Below are positions 6,305 to 8,793 of a stretch of DNA of 8,793 nucleotides, one piece after another. The translations under genes were made by a program, and so were the position numbers. The first letter of the stretch is position 1; each line of letters begins with the position of its first letter. The notes under the pieces were generated by a model. It had not been told where the DNA came from and searched no databases. It saw nothing but the letters and a program-made list of their open reading frames with translations. Source of the stretch: Phycisphaerales bacterium (GTDB lineage: Bacteria; Planctomycetota; Phycisphaerae; Sedimentisphaerales; Anaerohalosphaeraceae); assembly GCA_011048645.1 (NCBI GenBank), contig DSDR01000048.1, forward strand, positions 1-8,793, written 5' to 3'.

Positions 6305-7615
6305 ATGAAAACGAACCATAAAATCATTATCGGCGATTCAAGACAAATGGACGATTTGGCCGACAAATCCGTCCACTTGGTTATCACGTCTCCTCCTTAC
6401 TGGCAACTGAAAGATTACGGAAGTGACAACCAGATCGGCTTTAACCATACCTACGAAGAATATATAAACAATCTGAATCTTGTTTGGAATGAATGCCATC
6501 GCGTTTTACACCAAGGCTGCCGATTGTGTGTCAACATCGGCGACCAATTTGCCCGTTCCGTCTATTACGGCCGGTATAAAGTCATTCCCATACGCACAGA
6601 AATCATCAAATTTTGTGAAACTCTCGGATTTGACTATATGGGCGCTGTCATCTGGCAGAAGGTAACAACCTGCAACACCACCGGCGGCGCAACGATTATG
6701 GGGTCGTTTCCCTATCCGCGAAACGGGATCATCAAACTGGATTATGAATTTATTCTGATTTTCAAAAAACCGGGCATTGGGCCCAAGGTCAGCCGTGAAA
6801 TTAAAAACCAATCCAAAATGACCACCGAAGAATGGAATCAATATTTTGCAGGGCACTGGAACTTTGCCGGCGAAAAACAGGATAAACATTTGGCGATGTT
6901 TCCGGAAGAGTTGCCGAAAAGACTGATCAAAATGTTTAGTTTTGTCGGCGATACCGTATTGGACCCGTTCCTGGGCAGCGGCACAACCAGTCTGGCGGCG
7001 TTGAATCTGGGTCGCCATTCCATCGGCTATGAAATCAATACCGATTTTGAACCGATCATTCGAGACAAGTTAAAGGTGGATCAGAACCAACTCTTTGAAC
7101 ATAACGCGATCGAATTTAGTCATCAGCCGAACCGTAAAAGAAATTATGAGCACGACATACACGCCCTTCCCTATGTATTCAAAGATCCGGTGCAGTTTGA
7201 TAAAAAAATCGATCCAAGGAAATTTAGATTTGGTTCACAAATTGACAATAATCGACACAAACGAGAAGAGTTCTACCGGATCAAACAGGTTCTCTCGCCC
7301 TCTCTGGTTCTTCTCGATAACGGTCTTTCCGTTCGCTTACTCGGCGTCAGAGATCAGGACCAAACGCGAAACGCGGCGATTGAATTCCTCGATAAGAAAA
7401 CCAGGGGGCAAAAGGTTTTCCTGAAATACGACAATATCAAATATGATCGAGACAACAACATCCTCGGTTACCTGTATTTGTCCAATAAAACATTTCTGAA
7501 TGCCCATTTGATCAAGTTGGGGCTGGCTGACGTTGATCTGTCAATTGATTTTAAGTATAAAGCCAAATTTCTCAGTCAAAGGAACTCCGCAATATGGCAA
7601 AAGAGTGGATACTGA
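6305..7615 (+). CDS. Beta-class DNA methyltransferase (probably N4-cytosine, CTAG type) with C-terminal SNase-like domain
   Basis: 436 residues. The first ~260 form an S-adenosylmethionine-dependent DNA methyltransferase with the beta-class order: catalytic motif IV TSPPYW (28-33) precedes the AdoMet-binding motif I DPFLGSGTT (220-228), which is followed by GYEIN. The SPPYW form is typical of enzymes making N4-methylcytosine. Segments such as GRYKVIPIRTEIIKFCE and GHWNFAGEKQDKH recall M.MjaI-like methylases (CTAG); this is recognition from memory. After a linker, residues ~321-434 match the SNase/thermonuclease fold: EFYRIKQVL, VRLLGV (343-348), LGYLYL, LNAHLIKLGLADV and IWQKSGY. Homology begins just after ATG 6305, so I chose that start although no good ribosome binding site precedes it; the frame is open back to 6227, inside argF. 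It overlaps the endonuclease gene by 22 nt. Base use is more AT-rich than the arg genes, suggesting transfer. Confidence 0.93.
   Translation: MKTNHKIIIGDSRQMDDLADKSVHLVITSPPYWQLKDYGSDNQIGFNHTYEEYINNLNLVWNECHRVLHQGCRLCVNIGDQFARSVYYGRYKVIPIRTEIIKFCETLGFDYMGAVIWQKVTTCNTTGGATIMGSFPYPRNGIIKLDYEFILIFKKPGIGPKVSREIKNQSKMTTEEWNQYFAGHWNFAGEKQDKHLAMFPEELPKRLIKMFSFVGDTVLDPFLGSGTTSLAALNLGRHSIGYEINTDFEPIIRDKLKVDQNQLFEHNAIEFSHQPNRKRNYEHDIHALPYVFKDPVQFDKKIDPRKFRFGSQIDNNRHKREEFYRIKQVLSPSLVLLDNGLSVRLLGVRDQDQTRNAAIEFLDKKTRGQKVFLKYDNIKYDRDNNILGYLYLSNKTFLNAHLIKLGLADVDLSIDFKYKAKFLSQRNSAIWQKSGY
7265..7606 (+). other. Region encoding a degenerate SNase-like (OB-fold) domain fused to the methyltransferase
   Basis: By-eye alignment to staphylococcal nuclease keeps the fold signature but loses the active site. 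The stretch where the nuclease has DGDT (calcium-ligand Asp21) reads SPSL. VRLLGV keeps the Arg35 equivalent (Arg344), but the Asp40 equivalent is Arg349 and Glu43 falls on Asp352. The DKYGR segment carrying Arg87 reads DRDNN. The late helices (LNAHLIKLGLADV, IWQKSGY) are well kept. Such residue loss with fold retention suggests DNA binding or target recognition rather than cleavage. It could also be a decaying domain. Confidence 0.75.
7578..7584 (+). promoter_or_regulatory. Ribosome binding site that sets the endonuclease start at ATG 7594
   Basis: AAAGGAA ends nine bases before ATG 7594, inside the methyltransferase coding end. It supports translation of the endonuclease from 7594, in a different frame from the main endonuclease body, and so supports the frameshift reading. 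A second, weaker GGAG (7618-7621) precedes ATGs at 7627 and 7632. Confidence 0.6.
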
Positions 7616-8230
7616 ACGGAGCTAATATGCGATGGGGGCTGACCAGAAAAAAACAAAGTTGGCCCCGTTTCGGAATTGATCCGGAAGTGCGCCCCAAAAA
7701 CAAAAGAAGAATGGGAACTTTTTTATTATCAAAACGTCTATCCCAAAGATCACCTCGAACAGTTGGGAAGAACGCTTTATATTAAAATCTCGGAAATCTG
7801 CCGTGCGGAAATCGACAACATTCAAGAACAGGATTGCATCGACTTTATCGTTCATCTTGTAATACATCGGACATTTGACGGATACCAGTCCGAAATCCAG
7901 ACCATTTATGGCCAACTGCAGCACGAATTGGGGGTTGAGATCCTTCCCGCACCGGACAAATGGGACAGAACTTACAATGTCGATTTTTATATTGATGTCA
8001 ACGGAAAATACATCGGCCTGCAGATCAAACCGGCAGGATACGCCTATATTCCTCAGATTATCAATGAACTGCAATTTCAGAAACGAACTCATCAAAAATT
8101 CAGCGCCCAATACGCAGGGCAGGTTTTTTATATTATTTCCGTCGCAGAAGGGAAAAAAAAGATTATTTACAACAGAGAGGTTATTGAGGATATCAGAAAG
8201 GAAATTTGTCGGCTCCAAAATAATCAATAG
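7594..8230 (+). pseudogene. MjaI-family type II restriction endonuclease (predicted CTAG), frameshifted in an A7 run
   Basis: The main body (frame open to the TAA-less start region from TTG 7676, ending 8230) carries PKTKEEWELFYYQNVYPKDH, then RTFDGYQSE, the segment PAPDKWDRTYNVDFYI, and YIGLQIKP. I recognise these from MjaI-type endonucleases that cut CTAG. Asp130 with Gln143-x-Lys145 (restored numbering) fits a PD-(D/E)xK-like site. The N-terminus is in another frame: ATG 7594 gives MAKEWILNGANMRWGLTRK. Deleting one A from the seven at 7647-7653 joins it to NKVGPVSELIRKC, giving 211 residues. As printed, translation from 7594 stops at 7785 after 63 residues. TTG 7676 alone would lose 27 residues and has no good binding site. 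The gene overlaps the methyltransferase by 22 nt, as a coupled R-M pair would. The frameshift may be real decay, phase variation, slippage or a sequencing error. Confidence 0.85.
7647..7653 (+). other. A7 homopolymer carrying the apparent frameshift
   Basis: Seven A residues follow G7646 and are followed by C7654. Frame 1 (from ATG 7594) upstream and frame 2 downstream both look like endonuclease sequence. The join needs one base fewer, which makes this run the simplest site. A -1 ribosomal slip would enter the third frame and hit TGA at 7677, so it would not rescue the protein. Transcripts with six A residues would. Confidence 0.7.
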
Positions 8231-8452
8231 GTATTTCAACGAAATAACGAATCCTTTTTGCAACGACTCATCCGGTCAAGGATTAGATAACCGGTCGAGA
8301 GCTGGATGATGAATCGAGGCCGATTATTGATGCCCGGACCGAAGTGTCCGGCGTGAGAAAGGAGAGGTTGTATTTTGGGCTGAGCTGGCTATAATGGGTA
8401 TTTTTACGAGGCGACAAACAACAGACGCTTATTTGTTCACAGGAAATTGGTT
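8231..8452. other. Intergenic region with three consecutive hairpins ahead of the glycyl-tRNA synthetase gene
   Basis: No coding frame is convincing. Hairpin 1 is TCATCC (8268-8273) with GGATGA (8304-8309), and has an inner alternative pairing CCGGT (8272-8276) with ACCGG (8290-8294). Hairpin 2 is AATCG (8312-8316) with CGATT (8321-8325) around a 4-base loop. Hairpin 3 is CCGGAC (8334-8339) with GTCCGG (8346-8351) around CGAAGT. No T run follows hairpin 3. It could be a structured leader or small RNA. It matches no riboswitch or T-box motif that I can recall. Confidence 0.4.
8390..8395 (+). promoter_or_regulatory. Candidate -10 box for the glycyl-tRNA synthetase gene
   Basis: A perfect TATAAT lies 57 bases before the ATG at 8453. 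The best -35 candidate, TTGTAT at 8368-8373 with 16-base spacing, matches the consensus at only three of six positions. If this promoter is used, the upstream hairpins are not part of the synthetase mRNA. Confidence 0.4.
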
Positions 8453-8793
8453 ATGGCGAAATTGACCCGACTGGATGATATTGTGTCGCTGTGCAAGCGG
8501 CGGGGATTTATTTTTCAATCGAGCGAAATCTACGGCGGCCTGGCGGCTTGCTATGACTATGGCCCGCTGGGGGTGGAGCTGAAGCGCAACGTCCGAGCCG
8601 CATGGTGGAAGGCCGTCGTGCAGATGCGCGACGACGTCGTGGGGCTGGACTGTGCCATATTGATGCACCCGATGGTGTGGAAGGCCTCCGGCCACGCCGA
8701 CAAATTCGCCGATCTGGTGACCGTGTGCAAAAAGTGCAACACGCGAACCCGCGTCGATCATCTGGCCGACGACGGCGCTGCAGCCGCCGAACA
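8453..8793 (+). CDS. glyQS: Glycyl-tRNA synthetase, single-chain (alpha2) type, N-terminal part (3' truncated by window edge)
   Basis: The first 113 residues of a class II synthetase that charges tRNA-Gly with glycine. The frame stays open to the window end. MAKLTRLDDIVSLCKRRGFIF is followed by QSSEIYGGLAACYDYGPLG (22-40), VELKRNVRAAWWKAVVQ, RDDVVGLDCAILMHP (59-73) and VWKASGHADKFADL (75-88). CKKC (92-95) then opens the cysteine-containing insertion, and TRVDH follows. This is the bacterial alpha2 form shared with eukaryotes and archaea, not the separate alpha/beta chains of E. coli. AGGAAA (8441-8446), six bases before the ATG, supports the start. Its base use returns to the GC-rich style of the arginine genes, so the R-M locus lies between two ordinary chromosomal blocks. 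Confidence 0.95.
   Translation, partial: MAKLTRLDDIVSLCKRRGFIFQSSEIYGGLAACYDYGPLGVELKRNVRAAWWKAVVQMRDDVVGLDCAILMHPMVWKASGHADKFADLVTVCKKCNTRTRVDHLADDGAAAAE

Noticed and set aside
7645..7679. Programmed -1 ribosomal frameshift at A-AAA-AAC
   Set aside because: The heptamer resembles a slippery site, but a -1 shift enters the frame that stops at TGA 7677-7679. The endonuclease body needs +1 or loss of one base.
7594..7785. Separate 63-residue protein from ATG 7594
   Set aside because: Its first ~19 residues join the endonuclease body after loss of one A, and the rest is an out-of-frame shadow of the endonuclease. It is the broken 5' end of that gene.
7622..8263. 213-codon - strand frame
   Set aside because: It is antisense to the endonuclease, whose sense strand shows recognisable family motifs.
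8260..8452. T-box or glycine riboswitch controlling the glycyl-tRNA synthetase
   Set aside because: I see no T-box TGG-type antiterminator motif, no terminator T run, and no glycine aptamer core. GGAGAG at 8361 alone is not enough.
1..8793. CRISPR array, transposase or integrase
   Set aside because: No regularly spaced repeats, cas genes, insertion-sequence ends or recombinase motifs were seen on either strand.

Overview
This is bacterial chromosomal DNA. It is mostly housekeeping and amino-acid biosynthesis genes, with a restriction-modification (R-M) locus set between them. The organism is probably an environmental bacterium, tentatively a planctomycete (Phycisphaerae-like). The hints are a single-chain (alpha2-type) glycyl-tRNA synthetase, an arginine-sensitive type of acetylglutamate kinase with an N-terminal helix, an ornithine carbamoyltransferase with SLRTR in place of the usual STRTR, and a tRNA without encoded CCA. 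None of these is decisive.

Layout: (1) bases 2-1717 are the 3' half of carB on the + strand. (2) Bases 1757-2578 are an RsuA/RluB-type rRNA pseudouridine synthase on the - strand, convergent with carB. (3) Bases 2579-2981 are intergenic, with short degenerate repeats, a hairpin and a strong + strand intrinsic terminator. (4) A tRNA-Thr(UGU) lies at 2982-3053. (5) The arginine genes argB (3188-4066), argD (4141-5328) and argF (5325-6239) form a + strand run in which argD and argF overlap by ATGA. carB would supply the carbamoyl phosphate that ArgF uses.

(6) Bases 6305-8230 are a visibly more AT-rich type II R-M locus. The first gene is a beta-class (probably m4C) DNA methyltransferase carrying a C-terminal staphylococcal-nuclease-like (SNase/OB-fold) domain whose catalytic residues look lost. 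The second is an MjaI-family restriction endonuclease, predicted to cut CTAG. Its reading frame is broken by one extra A in an A7 run at 7647-7653. Removing one A restores a 211-residue protein that starts at an ATG with a good ribosome binding site and overlaps the methyltransferase by 22 nt. By manual scan, CTAG does not occur anywhere in the 8.8 kb.

(7) Bases 8231-8452 hold three consecutive hairpins and a TATAAT box ahead of (8) the 5' end of a glycyl-tRNA synthetase gene starting at 8453 and running off the window.

The most unusual items are the methyltransferase fused to a degenerate SNase domain, the homopolymer frameshift in its partner endonuclease, and the absence of the predicted target site. 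The R-M family itself is known. Novelty of the fusion cannot be judged without a database search.
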